Origin: Oceanimonas marisflavi
GTDB lineage: Bacteria; Pseudomonadota; Gammaproteobacteria; Enterobacterales; Aeromonadaceae
Direction: 5' to 3'
Assembly: GCF_003049725.1 (NCBI RefSeq)
Contig: NZ_QAGM01000010.1
Coordinates: forward strand, 62,001-126,000
DNA: 64,000 nucleotides
Shown: positions 63,450 to 64,000 of the stretch, one piece after another
Position numbering within the stretch: position 1 is the first letter of the stretch
Layout: each line of letters begins with the position of its first letter
The notes under the pieces: model-generated
What the model was told of the DNA's origin: nothing
Databases searched by the model: none
The model's input: only the letters and a program-made list of their open reading frames with translations
Translations under genes and position numbers: made by a program

Positions 63450-64000
63450 TGCTGTATTGGAGCAGGTGGTAGGTTGCGGCGTTTTTCAAGGTAGTTGTCG
63501 CGTTCTTCATTTTACGCGGCTGCTTTTTGTGTTTCGTCCAATCGCTCTGGGTTGAGTGCCACATCTCCTGCCGGCGTCCAGTTGCGTGTTGTTCCTGACC
63601 ACCGCTCTGGACGCCTCGCTTTAGCTCGTTGATACACGGCATGGCGTTCTTTCAGCAGGGCTATATCTTCTCCCTGATGACGCTGAATGGGCGTCACATA
63701 CTGAATGCGGCTGTGCCGATGTTCATGGTTGTACCAGGCAACGAACTGCTGTATCCAGAGCCGGGTTTCATCCAGACTGCTAAACCCTGACGTCGGCCAG
63801 AGCGGGCGGTACTTCAGCGTTCGGAACAATGACTCTGAGTAAGGATTATCGTCACTGACTCGCGGCCGGCTGCGAGAGGGCGTCACGCCAAGTTCTTCCA
63901 GTTTGGCCAGCATGGTCGATGACTTCATCGGGCTACCGTTGTCCGAGTGCAACACCAGTGGCTTCCGGAAGCATTGCTCGGCTATCACGGTACGTTGCAT
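63450..64000 (-). mobile_element. IS3-family insertion sequence, partial (cut by window end)
   Basis: It contains the end of the transposase gene and non-coding DNA down to about 63450. The exact end is uncertain: no terminal inverted repeat can be verified because the other end is outside the window. It separates yqiA from whatever follows. Confidence 0.65.
63512..64000 (-). CDS. IS3-family transposase (OrfB/DDE domain), C-terminal part
   Basis: 162 residues of a DDE integrase core, running off the window end, so the first catalytic Asp and the upstream orfA are not visible. The second Asp lies in LHSDNGSPM and the Glu in DDNPYSESLFRTLKYRP, followed by FVAWYNHEHRHSRIQYVTP, a typical IS3-group tail. 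The methionine at the very edge is not a start. It catalyses transposition by copy-out/paste-in in this family. The frame is intact within the visible part. Confidence 0.9.
   Translation of the reverse strand: MQRTVIAEQCFRKPLVLHSDNGSPMKSSTMLAKLEELGVTPSRSRPRVSDDNPYSESLFRTLKYRPLWPTSGFSSLDETRLWIQQFVAWYNHEHRHSRIQYVTPIQRHQGEDIALLKERHAVYQRAKARRPERWSGTTRNWTPAGDVALNPERLDETQKAAA

Overview
The window is a GC-rich chromosomal segment of a gammaproteobacterium. The core gene order (rpoD-dnaG-yqeY-rpsU | tsaD, plsY, folB, uppP, cca, ygiM, ygiF, glnE, hldE and later tolC, nudF, yqiB, cpdA, yqiA) follows the Escherichia coli backbone, broken by inserted blocks. Protein similarity from memory points to an Aeromonadales-type marine genus such as Oceanimonas, Oceanisphaera or Zobellella; this is inference, not a database result.

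Layout. 1-6590: an unidentified C-terminus, a VOC protein, a DUF2797 protein, then on the minus strand a BtsS/BtsR-like pyruvate-type two-component system with a CstA-family carrier preceded by a textbook BtsR direct repeat, and a sirtuin. 6678-14551: a type I restriction-modification island (hsdM, a YhcG/DUF1016 nuclease, hsdS, hsdR). 14639-20739: tRNA-Ile2(CAU), the macromolecular synthesis operon and divergent tsaD. 20824-40433: plsY, folB, uppP, cca, putA, an unrecognised membrane protein, ygiM, a Pit/DUF47 phosphate uptake pair, ygiF, a yjfI/yjfJ-like mini-operon, glnE, a small mobile-looking cassette with a four-helix-bundle (23S intervening-sequence) gene, lpxL and hldE. 40474-50315: a minus-strand nitrate assimilation region (nasA, nrtABC-cobA, nirBD). 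50468-58697: an ETHE1/Blh-like metallohydrolase, a TctDE-type two-component system with its own periplasmic binding protein, and divergent tctCBA plus an AbrB-family protein. 58836-63395: an FKBP isomerase, tolC and nudF-yqiB-cpdA-yqiA, ended by a partial IS3-family element.

Main results. (1) nasA, nrtA and nirB are each preceded by a sigma54 (-24/-12) promoter, and each has an NtrC-like dyad 99-100 bp upstream of the predicted start, so nitrate and nitrite assimilation look like one nitrogen-controlled regulon. (2) nirB carries two lesions: a frameshift at a G7 run and an apparent in-frame loss of the cysteine-rich BFD segment. (3) Intergenic DNA holds several families of 7-nt-periodic repeats. 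One forms 26-bp inverted ends around the intervening-sequence-protein gene and supplies the glnE stop codon; another is translated as the N-terminus of HsdS. (4) The BtsR target upstream of the cstA-like gene matches the published E. coli motif in sequence and spacing.
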